NCBI GenBank assembly: GCA_049697115.1
Contig: JBAVVD010000048.1
Coordinates: 27,575-91,574, forward strand
From: JBAVVD01 sp049697115
GTDB lineage: Bacteria > Acidobacteriota > Aminicenantia > Aminicenantales > UBA4085
Reading direction: 5' to 3'
Length of the DNA: 64,000 nt
Shown here piece after piece: positions 40,920 through 50,601 of this stretch (positions are counted from its first letter, which is position 1; each line of letters starts with the position of its first letter). Under the pieces are notes generated by a model that ran no database searches, had not been told where the DNA came from, and saw only the letters and a list, made by a program, of their open reading frames with translations. The position numbers and the translations under genes were made by a program.

Positions 40920-42196
40920 TAATCCTCCTCTTTAGCGGCCCCGATGTCGCGGCGGAAATGCATCCCTTCAAAATAAAGTCCCAGAATGGCATTGTAGATT
41001 TTCTTCATCGTCTCGGCCAGTGTTTTTTCCGCAGCACCAATCCCCAAAACGCGGCCGCCGCTGGTGACATACTTTCCTTCTTCCAGTCGTGTTCCGGCAT
41101 GGAAGATGGTAATCCCCGGCGTTTGTGAAACCTCTTCCAGCCCCTTGATGACCTTTCCCTTCTCATGTGTCCCCGGATATCCTCCCGAGGCCAAGATGAC
41201 ACATCCGGAAGCTTTTTTACTCCACCGCACATCCTTATCCAGCAGCTTATTCTCCAGGGCGGACAGGAGGATTTCCACCAGGTCGCTCTCCATTCTCAAA
41301 ACCTGAGGTTGTGTCTCGGGGTCGCCGAATCGGCAATTGTATTCGAGGACCTTTGGCCCATCATCGGTCAGCATCAGGCCGACATAAAGGGCCCCCTGGT
41401 AGCTTCTCCCTTCCTCTTTCATCCGGATAATAGTGGGAAAAACAATTGTGTTAACGATCTCTTGGAAGAGCCTCCTGTCGAGATAGGGAGAAGGTGATAT
41501 GGCGCCCATTCCGCCGGTGTTGGGACCCCGGTCTCCGTCGAGAACGGCTTTGTGGTCCATCGTAGTTACCAAGGGCAGGACCTTGGTTCCGTCTGAAATG
41601 ACGATAAAGGAAACTTCTCTCCCTTCCAGACATTCCTCGATAAGGATCCGGCTTCCCGCCTCACCGAAGTGTTTATCGACCATGATCGATTGAACCGCTT
41701 CTTCGGCCCGTTTCATTTCCGGGCAGATGATTACTCCTTTGCCCGCAGCCAGGCCGTCGGCCTTGATCACCAGAGGAAATTTGAATTCTCCTGAATTCAA
41801 AATCGTCCGGGCTTTATCCGGAGTCTCCGCCAACTTGAATCGAGCCGTAGGAATTCTGTGGCGTTCCATGAACTGTTTGGCGAATATCTTGCTTCCTTCG
41901 AGTTCGGCCGCCTTTTTGTTGGGACCGAAAATTTTCAGTCCTTTTTTCTCAAACTCATCCACAATGCCCAGTGTCAGGGGAAGCTCCGGCCCGACCACGG
42001 TCAGGCCGATCTCCTTCTCAGCGGCAAAATCAACCAGGCCCTGAACATCAGAATCACTGATGGCCACGTTCTCCGCAATGCTTCCTGTTCCTGCGTTTCC
42101 AGGAGCGCAAAATATCTTTTCAACCAGAGGACTCTGAGCGATTTTCCAGGCCAGAGCATGTTCCCGCCCTCCGGAGCCGATGACTAATACTTTCAT
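40919..42196 (-). CDS. purD: phosphoribosylamine--glycine ligase
   Basis: ATP-grasp enzyme of purine synthesis, 425 residues. VIGSGGREHALAWKIAQSP at the start, GPELPLTLGIVDEFEKKG, ADGLAAGKGVIIC, and NTGGMGAISPSPYLD. The RFGDPETQPQVLRMESDL block and GRVLGIGAAEKTLAE near the end complete the family pattern. ATG with a weak site upstream. Promoter not clear in the 246-base gap before the next gene. Confidence 0.95.
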   Translation of the reverse strand: MKVLVIGSGGREHALAWKIAQSPLVEKIFCAPGNAGTGSIAENVAISDSDVQGLVDFAAEKEIGLTVVGPELPLTLGIVDEFEKKGLKIFGPNKKAAELEGSKIFAKQFMERHRIPTARFKLAETPDKARTILNSGEFKFPLVIKADGLAAGKGVIICPEMKRAEEAVQSIMVDKHFGEAGSRILIEECLEGREVSFIVISDGTKVLPLVTTMDHKAVLDGDRGPNTGGMGAISPSPYLDRRLFQEIVNTIVFPTIIRMKEEGRSYQGALYVGLMLTDDGPKVLEYNCRFGDPETQPQVLRMESDLVEILLSALENKLLDKDVRWSKKASGCVILASGGYPGTHEKGKVIKGLEEVSQTPGITIFHAGTRLEEGKYVTSGGRVLGIGAAEKTLAETMKKIYNAILGLYFEGMHFRRDIGAAKEED

Positions 42197-42442
42197 CTCA
42201 ATATCCCTCTCTCTGGATTTCTTCTTTAAGGAGATCTACCGGACAAAACGATTTTCTTCCCCTCTATTATTCCGCAAAAAAGATTGTCCAGCCGCACTCA
42301 TTCTGGCAAAAAAATGCGGTTTCGTCAATGAATGGCCAGAATCTCCAAAACCGTGAAAAATATAAGGTCATGTGGCTTGCCTTTCAGATATCGCGGATCT
42401 GGAAAAGCCTCCAATGAATAGGGGAGATAAAGATTATACCAA

Positions 42443-43888
42443 TCAGGCGCGCGCCCTGGAGATAAGGAGGCTATCAATGAATCGTTCAATAAAGCCGGAA
42501 TAGGGAAAAATGCTCTTGAAGACACGGGCCGCCAGCGGGACAGCCTCTTTCGCGGGAAGGCAGTACTGCATCTCCAGAAAATTTTGACGGAATTTTTTGA
42601 CCTCTCCTTTCACTTTTTTATTCCTGACGACCACATCGGCGATGAATCCGGCCAGCTGTTCAAAATCCTTTTCCTTCATTCCGAAACGCGTCATTTCCTG
42701 AACCCCCATGCGGATACCGCTGGAATCGAGAAAAGTCTCATCATCGGGCAGAGCCTGATAATTGGCAACAATATTATTCTCTTCAAGGCGGCGGGCAATC
42801 TCCTGACTCGTGCCGTAGGATTTCACCCGGATAAGAACCTGATGAGTTTCCGTAAATCCGTCCGTCTCGTCCCCTTCGACGGGAACACTTCGGTCCTTCA
42901 GTGCTCTGGCAAAAGCCTTGGCATTAAGCCTGACCTGCTTCTGATAGGGCTCTTTGAATTCATTCATCTCATAGGCCGCCATGAGCAGTCCGAGCAGAGT
43001 CCCCAAATGATGATTACTCGTGGATCCGGGGAACGCTCTTCCTTTGATGTCAATCCACAAATTACGCAGGGGGCTTGCCGGAGGAAAATTCCCTGCGATC
43101 AAACCTCGCTGCGGACCAAAAAAGGTTTTATGTGTGCTTCCCGTAACTATGTCCGCTCCCTCTTTAAGCGGCGCCTGGAATGCGCCGTAGAGCCCCAGAA
43201 CATGGGCCATATCGAACATAATCAACGGACGCTCCTTCCACTCTTTGACCAGTTGAAAGACAAAAGCCACAGGCTCCTGGTAGAGAAACATGCTCTTGCC
43301 GAAGACGATCAGCTCCGGTCTGTGCTGCTCGAGAATGGAAGCCAGAGTCTTGAGGTCGGGCTTGTAGGGATTCTCCTTCAAAACAGGGAAATGGATCACT
43401 AGCTCCTTTCCCGTCTTGGGATCTTCCGCGACAAAATTGAACAGAGCTCCCATGGGCTGAGAACTGAGGTGGCCGCCCTTGGTCAAATCATTATTCATAA
43501 CAAGCCTCATTTTTCGTATCGGCTGTCCTTCCGGACGGCTGCGGTTGATAAATTTCACGACTCCTTTGAACACCACTTCATTGGCCATCTGGCCGCTGAT
43601 GGGCCTCAACTCAACTTCAGAGCAGCCGAAAAATCGGCCGATCTCGCGCTGAGTCTCGGCTTCCACATCTCTGATGAAATCAATTCCCTGATAAAAGTAG
43701 ACTTCTTCGCCCTTCATCACTCTGTGCTCGGCATAGCGCCCCGAGGGATCCGATATTTCACACATCTTAACCAGGAGCGAAGGGGTTGTCTCCGAAGGAA
43801 TAAGATTAAAGGATTCCTTTTGCCTCCAAGTGTTATTTTGGCTGATTTTCTCGAATAAAATCTGGGTTTTTTCATAAAAAGATGTCAT
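42443..43888 (-). CDS. divergent serine hydroxymethyltransferase-like enzyme
   Basis: A PLP-dependent fold I aldolase/transferase of 481 residues. ESFNLIPSETTPS matches the SHMT 'INLIASEN' start, and GRYAEHRVMKGEEVYFYQGIDF the next block. LTKGGHLSSQPMG follows, and TGSTHKTFFGPQRGLIAG holds the PLP lysine (usual TTTHKTLRGPRGG). It is about 60 residues longer than GlyA and differs in several motifs, so the substrate may not be serine. It lies beside rpiB, an arrangement also common for true glyA. Confidence 0.78.
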   Translation of the reverse strand: MTSFYEKTQILFEKISQNNTWRQKESFNLIPSETTPSLLVKMCEISDPSGRYAEHRVMKGEEVYFYQGIDFIRDVEAETQREIGRFFGCSEVELRPISGQMANEVVFKGVVKFINRSRPEGQPIRKMRLVMNNDLTKGGHLSSQPMGALFNFVAEDPKTGKELVIHFPVLKENPYKPDLKTLASILEQHRPELIVFGKSMFLYQEPVAFVFQLVKEWKERPLIMFDMAHVLGLYGAFQAPLKEGADIVTGSTHKTFFGPQRGLIAGNFPPASPLRNLWIDIKGRAFPGSTSNHHLGTLLGLLMAAYEMNEFKEPYQKQVRLNAKAFARALKDRSVPVEGDETDGFTETHQVLIRVKSYGTSQEIARRLEENNIVANYQALPDDETFLDSSGIRMGVQEMTRFGMKEKDFEQLAGFIADVVVRNKKVKGEVKKFRQNFLEMQYCLPAKEAVPLAARVFKSIFPYSGFIERFIDSLLISRARA

Positions 43889-44013
43889 GGTTTCTTCTCC
43901 TTCTCAATGGAGTGGAAAAATGTCTCCCTTTGGCCTCTTCCCTGTTTTAAGGACGCGCCACGGAGATAATTCAATATTGGATGGTCGACAAACAATGAAT
44001 CCGTCCCGATAAT

Positions 44014-44463
44014 TTATTTAAAATTCTTTTTTTCGATTTCCCTGATTTTATTAATCCTTCCGAGATGCCGGCCCCCTTCAAAATCCGTTTCTAACCAGAT
44101 TTTAACTATGGCTGATGCCTCATCCAAGGGGAGGATTCTTCCGCCGAGAGTCAAGCAGTTGGAGTCATTGTGTTTCCGGCTCATTTCCGCGGTGTATTCA
44201 TCCCAGCAGGGAGTCGCCCGAATGCCCCGGAACTTGTTGGCGACCATAGCCATGCCCATTCCTGTCCCGCAAAAGAGAAGGGCCCGGTCAAAAGCCCCTG
44301 AGCCGACTTGTTCAACAGCCTTGACTGCAAAGTCCACATAGTCGACAACCTCCTCAGGTCCGCAGCCAAAATCCTGATGGGCAATCCCTTGCTGATTGAG
44401 AAACTGGATAATCCCTTGCTTCAGCGCAAATCCGGCATGGTCTGAAGCCAGTGCAATTTTCAT
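44014..44463 (-). CDS. rpiB: ribose-5-phosphate isomerase B
   Basis: 149 residues: ALASDHAGFALKQGI, VDYVDFAVKAVEQV, LLFCGTGMGMAMVANKFRGIRA with the catalytic Cys, and HNDSNCLTLGGRIL. Interconverts ribose-5-phosphate and ribulose-5-phosphate in the cytoplasm. AGGAGGCCC-like site (TAGGAGGCCCA) before ATG. Confidence 0.93.
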   Translation of the reverse strand: MKIALASDHAGFALKQGIIQFLNQQGIAHQDFGCGPEEVVDYVDFAVKAVEQVGSGAFDRALLFCGTGMGMAMVANKFRGIRATPCWDEYTAEMSRKHNDSNCLTLGGRILPLDEASAIVKIWLETDFEGGRHLGRINKIREIEKKNFK

Positions 44464-44583
44464 TGGGCCTCCTATCTGGAAAACGGAATAAAAGCGTCCT
44501 TTAGAATTTTGGCAGTCCTCATTGAGCGTCTTTCAGGTCAGTCCTGTTTCCGGCCTCGAAAAAATGGCTCTAAGAAAAAAACA

Positions 44584-46146
44584 TTATTCAATGAATTTCA
44601 GCGCCTCCGGCAATACCTCCAGGGCTTTAAGGATGACGGCGTCTGATTTGCGGTAAGCTTTCATACTCTCCTCTTGTCCCCAGATAGCGGAATAAATTTC
44701 TCGCTCAAGTTCCCTTCGAATTTCACTCTCTGCTTCGAGGAATTTTTTCTGGTTAAAAGCGATCTGATTCAGTTTGAGATATTTTTTAAAGTCTTCGAGC
44801 ACATTGAAATCGACCTTGAAGCTCTGGCCGATGCGAATCCTGCCCTGAAGCCTTGAGGCATCTCTGGATGCTTCACTGGGAAAAATAAAATTTTGAGACA
44901 AGTCCGTCTGGTGATTGAAGAATTTCCGGGCATAGGAAAAGAATGCTCCCCGGACCATCAATTCCACGGTATAAGAGTGGAGATAAAACTTCACAATATA
45001 GTCTGGAGTGATTCCGCCCTGTCCCAATACTTTTCGCCCTTTGGCCGTGAATTTGACCTCTCTTTCCTTTTCTGGAACTTCACTGTTGAAGATATAGTCA
45101 TCCAAATGGGTGTAATCGCGCTGGATGGACCTCCCGCTGGGAGTGAAATATTTGGCCGTCGTCAAAGCGACCGCCATATTCGGGGCCAGAGGGAAAATTG
45201 TCTGGACCAGCCCTTTACCCCAGGAATCTTCCCCCACGACCAAGCCCCGGTCATTGTCCATGATAGCGCCAGCCACGATCTCCGAGGCGCTGGCACTTCC
45301 TTGGTTGATCAACACAATCAGGGGTAAACGCTCATACTGATTGTTGCGCTCAGCGAAGAATTCTTTCTCATAATTCCTATTTCGACCTTTGATAGAAACG
45401 ATTGGCGCCCCTTTGGGAAGGAACTCATCAGAAACCTCGATCGACTGAAAAAGAGGGCCTCCCGTGTTGCCCCTCAGATCCAGAATGAGACTCTTCATCC
45501 CCTGCAAGGTCAGGGCTCTCATTTTCTCTTCGAACTCACTGGCGGTTGTCTCGGCAAAATAGCGGATAAAGATATAGCCGACTCCATCCTGAATGCGAAA
45601 CGCATAAGGGACACTGTAAAGCGGTATTTCCTCGCGGACAACGGTCAGCTCGAGAGGCTTATCGAGGCCCTCGCGGGCAATGGTGATGTTGACCTTTGTC
45701 CCTTTGGGCCCTCTCAATTTTTGAACGGCCTCCCTGTCCGTAATGGGTTTTGTGCTCTCCCCATTGATATGGGTAATGATATCTCCCGCTTGAATTCCCA
45801 GCCTCCAGGCGGGCGTCCCCTCTATAGGAGAGATGACCATCAACCGGTCATTCTGCTTCTGGATCTGAATGCCCAGGCCGGAATATCTTCCTTTTTGCTC
45901 CTCAAACATACGGGAAAAACTATCCGGGTCCAGAAAATAGGAATGGGGATCCAGCGTCTGGAGCATTCCAATGATGGAGGAGTAGGTCAGTTTTTCAGGT
46001 TCCACATTTTCAAAATAATTGTTTTTGATGAGAGTGGATATGGAGGATATTTTTTCCAGGCCCAGATTCCAGACATCCTCATCCCTGGCTCCCAGTTGAA
46101 TAAATGTCAGGATGAGGACAATCACAAGAAATGCTTTTTTAGTCAT
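44584..46146 (-). CDS. C-terminal processing protease (S41 family)
   Basis: A 520-residue periplasmic protease with signal peptide (AFLVIVLILTFIQLGA). N-terminal helical domain, PDZ (about 90-180: SGLGIQIQKQNDRLMVISPI and GDIITHINGE), and the peptidase core. Catalytic Ser is in NQGSASASEIVAGAI and Lys in SWGKGLVQT. A C-terminal extension of about 130 residues follows. Such enzymes trim or degrade envelope proteins. Divergent from tatA. Confidence 0.92.
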   Translation of the reverse strand: MTKKAFLVIVLILTFIQLGARDEDVWNLGLEKISSISTLIKNNYFENVEPEKLTYSSIIGMLQTLDPHSYFLDPDSFSRMFEEQKGRYSGLGIQIQKQNDRLMVISPIEGTPAWRLGIQAGDIITHINGESTKPITDREAVQKLRGPKGTKVNITIAREGLDKPLELTVVREEIPLYSVPYAFRIQDGVGYIFIRYFAETTASEFEEKMRALTLQGMKSLILDLRGNTGGPLFQSIEVSDEFLPKGAPIVSIKGRNRNYEKEFFAERNNQYERLPLIVLINQGSASASEIVAGAIMDNDRGLVVGEDSWGKGLVQTIFPLAPNMAVALTTAKYFTPSGRSIQRDYTHLDDYIFNSEVPEKEREVKFTAKGRKVLGQGGITPDYIVKFYLHSYTVELMVRGAFFSYARKFFNHQTDLSQNFIFPSEASRDASRLQGRIRIGQSFKVDFNVLEDFKKYLKLNQIAFNQKKFLEAESEIRRELEREIYSAIWGQEESMKAYRKSDAVILKALEVLPEALKFIE

Positions 46147-46201
46147 GGCATTCCGCCTGCTTTTGATTCTATCAAACCCCTTCCCTGCTGTAAAGTTGTA
46201 G

Positions 46202-46230
46202 TTGACTTCGCTCCGTGTAAGGACTATATT
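46202..46230 (+). promoter_or_regulatory. promoter of the tatA-tatC operon
   Basis: TTGACT (46202-46207), 17 bases, TATATT (46225-46230), 30 bases before the tatA ATG in the divergent gap. Confidence 0.6.
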
Positions 46231-46260
46231 TCATCTACTCTCTGATTTCTAGAAGAACCC

Positions 46261-46506
46261 ATGTTCGGAAATATCGGATTTCCTGAGCTGTTGATCATCT
46301 TGGCCATCGCCCTACTTGTATTCGGCCCAAAAAAACTTCCTGAAGTGGGACGTTCGATCGGCAGAGCGATTCGCGAATTCCGCAAAACCTCGGATGAAAT
46401 CAAAGGCCGGTTTGAAGAACAAATCCGGACCGATGAATTCAAAGATATCAAAGAAGAAATCCAGAAGGATATCGAAGAGAATGAGGAAGGGAAAAAAATC
46501 TCCTGA
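46261..46506 (+). CDS. tatA: twin-arginine translocase TatA-type subunit
   Basis: 81 residues: short N-terminal TM helix (GFPELLIILAIALLVFGPKKLPE) with the F-G-P-K-K-L-P hinge, an amphipathic helix and a charged tail (EEIQKDIEENEEGKK). TatA subunits line the pore that exports folded proteins. Only one TatA/B-type gene precedes tatC, so it may cover both roles. Confidence 0.93.
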   Translation: MFGNIGFPELLIILAIALLVFGPKKLPEVGRSIGRAIREFRKTSDEIKGRFEEQIRTDEFKDIKEEIQKDIEENEEGKKIS

Positions 46507-46510
46507 CGAG

Positions 46511-47254
46511 ATGACCTTCCTTGAACATCTCGAAGATCTCAGAAAAAGAATATTTTATTCTTTCCTCTCCATTATTGTGGTTCTCATTCCGGCCTGGTTC
46601 GTTAGCAAAGATGTATACAATATATTGGCCCGGCCCCTCACCCAATACCTTCCAGAAGGGACAAAACTGGCCTTCACGGGACTGACCTCTCCATTTATGC
46701 TCTATATCAAAGTCGCCTTTTTGACAGCCCTGTTTGCCGTTTCGCCGTTTATCTTTTATCAGCTCTGGCTGTTTATCGCGCCCGGCCTCCTCCGGAAGGA
46801 AAAAAAAGAGGCCATTCCTTTTGTCCTGCTGACAACCGTGTTCTTCAGTGCCGGAGCGATCTTCGGCTATTTCATCGTCTATCCATGGGCCTGCCGGTTT
46901 TTTTTAAAACTGGGTTCAGAGTTCCAGCCGGTGATCACAGTGGACTCATTTTTCAGCCTCACCATTAAGGTCCTTCTGGGAATCGCTCTTGTTTTTGAGA
47001 TGCCGACCCTCATCTATTTTCTTTCCAAACTGGGGATTGTCACCTCCCGCTGGATGCTTAAAAACTTCAAGTATGCCGTGCTTGCCGTATTCGTAATCGC
47101 CGCCATCATCACGCCCACGCCCGATATGATTACCCAGAGCATTATTGCCGTCCCTATGCTGGGGCTGTATACCCTCAGTATTTTAATCGCCTTTCTCTTT
47201 GGAAAAGAGAGAAAAACGAGGAAGAAGAAAGCCACGGAGGGTCCGGCGGGCTGA
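46511..47254 (+). CDS. tatC: twin-arginine translocase TatC
   Basis: Signal-binding core of the Tat system, 247 residues with six TM helices. MTFLEHLEDLRKRIFYSF is the family start; YQLWLFIAPGLLRKEKKEAIPF and VLGIALVFEMPTLIYFL-type blocks follow. It begins four bases after tatA. The frame is open upstream, but the homology starts at this ATG. Confidence 0.94.
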   Translation: MTFLEHLEDLRKRIFYSFLSIIVVLIPAWFVSKDVYNILARPLTQYLPEGTKLAFTGLTSPFMLYIKVAFLTALFAVSPFIFYQLWLFIAPGLLRKEKKEAIPFVLLTTVFFSAGAIFGYFIVYPWACRFFLKLGSEFQPVITVDSFFSLTIKVLLGIALVFEMPTLIYFLSKLGIVTSRWMLKNFKYAVLAVFVIAAIITPTPDMITQSIIAVPMLGLYTLSILIAFLFGKERKTRKKKATEGPAG

Positions 47255-47286
47255 GCCGGCTCGAAGAAAAGGCGAAATTTATTTAA

Positions 47287-47832
47287 ATGACCAGCAAGAA
47301 TAGAGTCCGGCTGATCGGTCTCACCGGCACCAATGGCGCTGGAAAAGGAGAAGTGGCGGTTTATTTTCAAAAAAAAGGATACCAGCACTTCTCTCTTTCT
47401 GACGAAATCCGTGAAGAACTGAAGAAGGAAGGAAAGGAGCTGAACCGCGACAACCTCATCCAAAAGGGAAACGAGTTAAGAAACAAATTTGGACCGGATA
47501 TCCTGGCCCGTCGGGTGATGAAAAAAGTCAAAGGAAAGGCGCTGATCGACAGCCTCCGCAATCCCGATGAAATCGAGTTTTTAAGGCGGCGCAAGGATTT
47601 TATCCTTCTCGCTGTGGATGCCCCTGTGGAGATGAGGTATGAGAGAGTCCGGAAGCGCGGCCGGAACGAGTCGGCCTCCTCTCTGGAAGAATTCATCAAT
47701 AAGGAAGAGGAAGAGATGGGGGGAAGCCCGGAAGGGCAGCAGCTTCACCGCTGTATTCAAATGGCCGATACGGTCATCATGAATAACGGCACGCTTGAAG
47801 AGTTGCACAGGAAACTGGAGGAATGGATATGA
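47287..47832 (+). CDS. P-loop nucleotide kinase (dephospho-CoA kinase/UPF0200-like)
   Basis: 181 residues. Walker A is GLTGTNGAGKGEVA, then FSLSDEIREELKKEGKELNRDNLIQKGNELR, and a lid-like MRYERVRKRGRNES. The 'S-D-E-I-R-E-x-x-K-x-x-G' pattern is that of the archaeal UPF0200/Fap7-related kinases and of dephospho-CoA kinase relatives. Its four-base overlap with a dCMP deaminase suggests a role in deoxynucleotide metabolism; this is inference. Confidence 0.8.
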   Translation: MTSKNRVRLIGLTGTNGAGKGEVAVYFQKKGYQHFSLSDEIREELKKEGKELNRDNLIQKGNELRNKFGPDILARRVMKKVKGKALIDSLRNPDEIEFLRRRKDFILLAVDAPVEMRYERVRKRGRNESASSLEEFINKEEEEMGGSPEGQQLHRCIQMADTVIMNNGTLEELHRKLEEWI

Positions 47833-48344
47833 CATCCGGAAGAATTTCCAAGGAAGAATATTACCTCGGCATTGCCCGAGAAGTGGCGCGCCGAAGCACC
47901 TGCTTCCGGCGCTCCATTGGGGCCATCATCGTCCGTGACGACCAGATTATTTCCACCGGATATGTCGGCGCGCCGAGGAAGACAAAGGACAGTACCGAAC
48001 ACGGCTTCTGCCTGAGAGACAATCTGGGAATTCCCCACGGCCAGCGCTATGAGCTGTGCCGGAGTGTCCATGCCGAACAAAACGTCATCATCAATGCCGC
48101 CCGGGCCGGCGTCAGCCTCTTGGGCGGCGACATGTACATCTTCGGCAGGCGCGCTGGCGCCAATGAGTCCATCAACGCCTTCCCCTGTTTTATCTGTAAA
48201 AAAATGATCATCAACGCCGGCCTGAAACGGGTCATCTGCTCGACCGCAGACAACACATTTAAGATTTTTAAAGTGGCGGATTGGGTCAAGGACTGGCGCG
48301 AAGGAGATATTCTGGATGACATGCATCAATACGGAGAAAAATAG
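47829..48344 (+). CDS. dCMP deaminase family protein
   Basis: Zinc-dependent deaminase, 171 residues. The active-site motif is CRSVHAEQNVIINAA (H-A-E) with FPCFICKKMIINAGLKRVI (C-x2-C) as zinc ligands. RRSTCFRRSIGAIIVRDDQIISTGYVG and the GFCLRDNLG insertion fit the ComEB/dCMP deaminase branch. The product dUMP feeds thymidylate synthesis. The start at 47829 (ATGA overlap with the kinase stop) is chosen because GGAGGA lies six bases upstream. Confidence 0.9.
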   Translation: MTSGRISKEEYYLGIAREVARRSTCFRRSIGAIIVRDDQIISTGYVGAPRKTKDSTEHGFCLRDNLGIPHGQRYELCRSVHAEQNVIINAARAGVSLLGGDMYIFGRRAGANESINAFPCFICKKMIINAGLKRVICSTADNTFKIFKVADWVKDWREGDILDDMHQYGEK

Positions 48345-50538
48345 GAAATCGAGAAAAAGATCCTTCGTCCTGGGCCTCTTTGTCTTCGGCCTAACGGCCT
48401 CTTTGACTCCCCGCATCACTCCCACGCCCATCCCTCTGAGACAGGACATCCTCCAAGAGGCTGAATCCGGGGAAAATCTTCTTCGATTTCTCGGTATTAC
48501 GGCCTCTGCAGAATCGATCAGCTTTATCACCAACAAAACCCAGTTCCAGCTCCACACGCTGGTCACTGAACAACGCCACCCGAAGACCTGGAACCTCAGT
48601 GAGAGGATTCAGCGGGACATCCCCGCCGGCTTGCGGATGCTTCTGGCCGTGGATGAAGACGTGACAATCCGACTGGAAGCGCTGGCGCGGGGAAAGGAAG
48701 TTCTGGAACAGATGGCTCTGGAAATAGAGAAAACCCTGCTCGCCGGGGAAAAAATCTACATCTACGGCTGCGGAGCAACGGGACGGCTGGCCAAGCAGAT
48801 GGAGAGCACTTTCTGGAGGCCCTTCTGGAAAAAAGTGAAGGGGATGGACGGCCTCTGGGCAAAAGTTAAAACTCATCTGGGAGAAAACATCGAAGAGTCT
48901 CTCGTCGGCGAAATGACCGGTGCGGATAGAGCCCTCATCAGCTCACTCGAAGGATTTGAGGATCTGCCGCTGATCGGCCGACTTCAGCTCGAAGACAGAA
49001 AGGTCACAAAAGGGGATATCGTTATCTGTGTCACAGAAGGCGGCGAGACCTCCTCGGTGATCGGCACAATCTTGACCGCCCACGCGCAGTGGAAAAAAGA
49101 ATCCGGCTTTGATCCTGAGGAGAGCCGGAAAAAGCTTTATTTTATTTACAACAATCCGGACGAGAAACTCTTTCCTTTCGAACGGAGCCGGAAAGTCATC
49201 GAAGAGAAGGGCATCACAAAAATCAATCTGACTACCGGACCTCAAGCCATCACCGGTTCCACCCGGATGCAGGCGACGACCATCGAAACATTTGTGATCG
49301 GGAATGTCCTTCAGGCGGCCACAGAACACACCCTGAGAAAATTCCTTTCCAAAAAAGATATGGCCCGGCTCGGCTTCAAAGAAGAGCTGAAGCTGGAGGA
49401 GAAACTGAGAGAATTCCCGCGCCTTCTTCAAGAGATAAAAAGTAATATCCCTTCGCTTTCCGCTCTGACAGAGCTCGAGTCCCAGACCTACTCTTCACGG
49501 CGTTTCGCGACCTATTTTGCTCAGAAAGCTCTGATCACCGTCTTTATCGACAGCACCGAGCGGAGCCCGACATTCCGGCTTTTTCCTCTGGATACAGTGA
49601 AAGAATCCAAAAGAAAATGCTGGATTCAGGTCTGGACAGACGCCCCGGATCTCAAGACGGCCTGGCAGACTTTTCTCGGCCGGCCTTTCAGGGGGCTTTC
49701 TCCGGAACTCTACAGGAGGCCTTTTGAAGAAGAGATCGGTGATTCCTATCTTCAGGCGGCAGCTCTGGAAAGCCTGAAGCGGGCTGGAAACGACCAGCAA
49801 TGGCTTTATGATTTCTCCTTCTCCGGTTTCAACATTGAAAAGCGCGGCCCAAAGCCGGGAGACCTTGGAGTCATCATCTGCATTTCCCCCGAAGAAGCAA
49901 TGCTTCAGAGAGAAGGCTCCGCCTTTAAAAAATTTCTGAACCTTTTTGTGACCCAGGGGGCAAAAATCGCCCTGATTCTCATTCAGGACAACTCACTCAG
50001 AGAGACATCCGGCACAGTTAGGAATCTGGCTTTTCTCAAGGAAGGCGAAAGGAGTCCTTTCACTCTCTGCTGCCTGGAAGTTTCCAGCAAAAACGATCCT
50101 TTTGGTCTCAATCAACAGATTGCCCTCAAGATTCTCCTCAACACCCATTCCACAGCCGTCATGGCGCGTCTGGGAAAAGTCATCGGCAACACCATGACCA
50201 ACGTCAGCCCCAGCAATCTCAAGCTCATCGGGAGGGCCACCTACCTGATCCAGTCCCACGTGAATGATGTCCTGCGCAATCCTCAGTGGGTCCGGCAGAA
50301 CGGCGTCCGGAGCGCGATCACTTACGGCGAAGCCAACGCCGTCCTCTTTGAAGCCATTGCCTTTCTCAAAGACAAATCCCAAGCGGCTGTCCAGGCGGCT
50401 GAAGTCCCCCTGTCCATCATTCGCATTCTGGAGTCCCTGCGTCAGAAAAGGGCCATCAGCCAGGAAGAGGCTCTGGAACTGGTAATAAAGAAAGGTCTCA
50501 GCCATTACATTTCCCTGGCGACTTCCACGGAAAAGTAG
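48316..50538 (+). CDS. double-SIS MurQ/GKRP-like protein
   Basis: A 740-residue protein with an N-terminal hydrophobic segment (about 16-30) that may be an anchor. HTLVTEQRHPKTWNLSER is a MurQ-like start. The first SIS domain has IYIYGCGATGRLAKQMEST, CVTEGGETSSVIGT and the etherase signature TGPQAITGSTRMQATTIET. A second SIS-like domain occupies about 390-600. The MurQ C-terminal part, KVIGNTMTNVSPSNLKLIGR, comes only after it. MurQ is about 300 residues; a doubled SIS layout of this size is that of animal glucokinase regulatory protein. It overlaps the deaminase gene by 29 bases. May act on or sense N-acetylmuramate-6-phosphate or another sugar phosphate. Confidence 0.8.
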   Translation: MTCINTEKNRKSRKRSFVLGLFVFGLTASLTPRITPTPIPLRQDILQEAESGENLLRFLGITASAESISFITNKTQFQLHTLVTEQRHPKTWNLSERIQRDIPAGLRMLLAVDEDVTIRLEALARGKEVLEQMALEIEKTLLAGEKIYIYGCGATGRLAKQMESTFWRPFWKKVKGMDGLWAKVKTHLGENIEESLVGEMTGADRALISSLEGFEDLPLIGRLQLEDRKVTKGDIVICVTEGGETSSVIGTILTAHAQWKKESGFDPEESRKKLYFIYNNPDEKLFPFERSRKVIEEKGITKINLTTGPQAITGSTRMQATTIETFVIGNVLQAATEHTLRKFLSKKDMARLGFKEELKLEEKLREFPRLLQEIKSNIPSLSALTELESQTYSSRRFATYFAQKALITVFIDSTERSPTFRLFPLDTVKESKRKCWIQVWTDAPDLKTAWQTFLGRPFRGLSPELYRRPFEEEIGDSYLQAAALESLKRAGNDQQWLYDFSFSGFNIEKRGPKPGDLGVIICISPEEAMLQREGSAFKKFLNLFVTQGAKIALILIQDNSLRETSGTVRNLAFLKEGERSPFTLCCLEVSSKNDPFGLNQQIALKILLNTHSTAVMARLGKVIGNTMTNVSPSNLKLIGRATYLIQSHVNDVLRNPQWVRQNGVRSAITYGEANAVLFEAIAFLKDKSQAAVQAAEVPLSIIRILESLRQKRAISQEEALELVIKKGLSHYISLATSTEK

Positions 50539-50601
50539 AAACCGACTTCTCGAAGATACGGGCTGCCGTTAAAAAAATTCTTGAAAAAGGGCGCGGATGG
50601 C

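Noticed and set aside
47757..48566. Long open frame antisense to the kinase and dCMP deaminase genes
   Set aside because: Both sense genes have intact catalytic motifs; the antisense frame has no start signal or family pattern.
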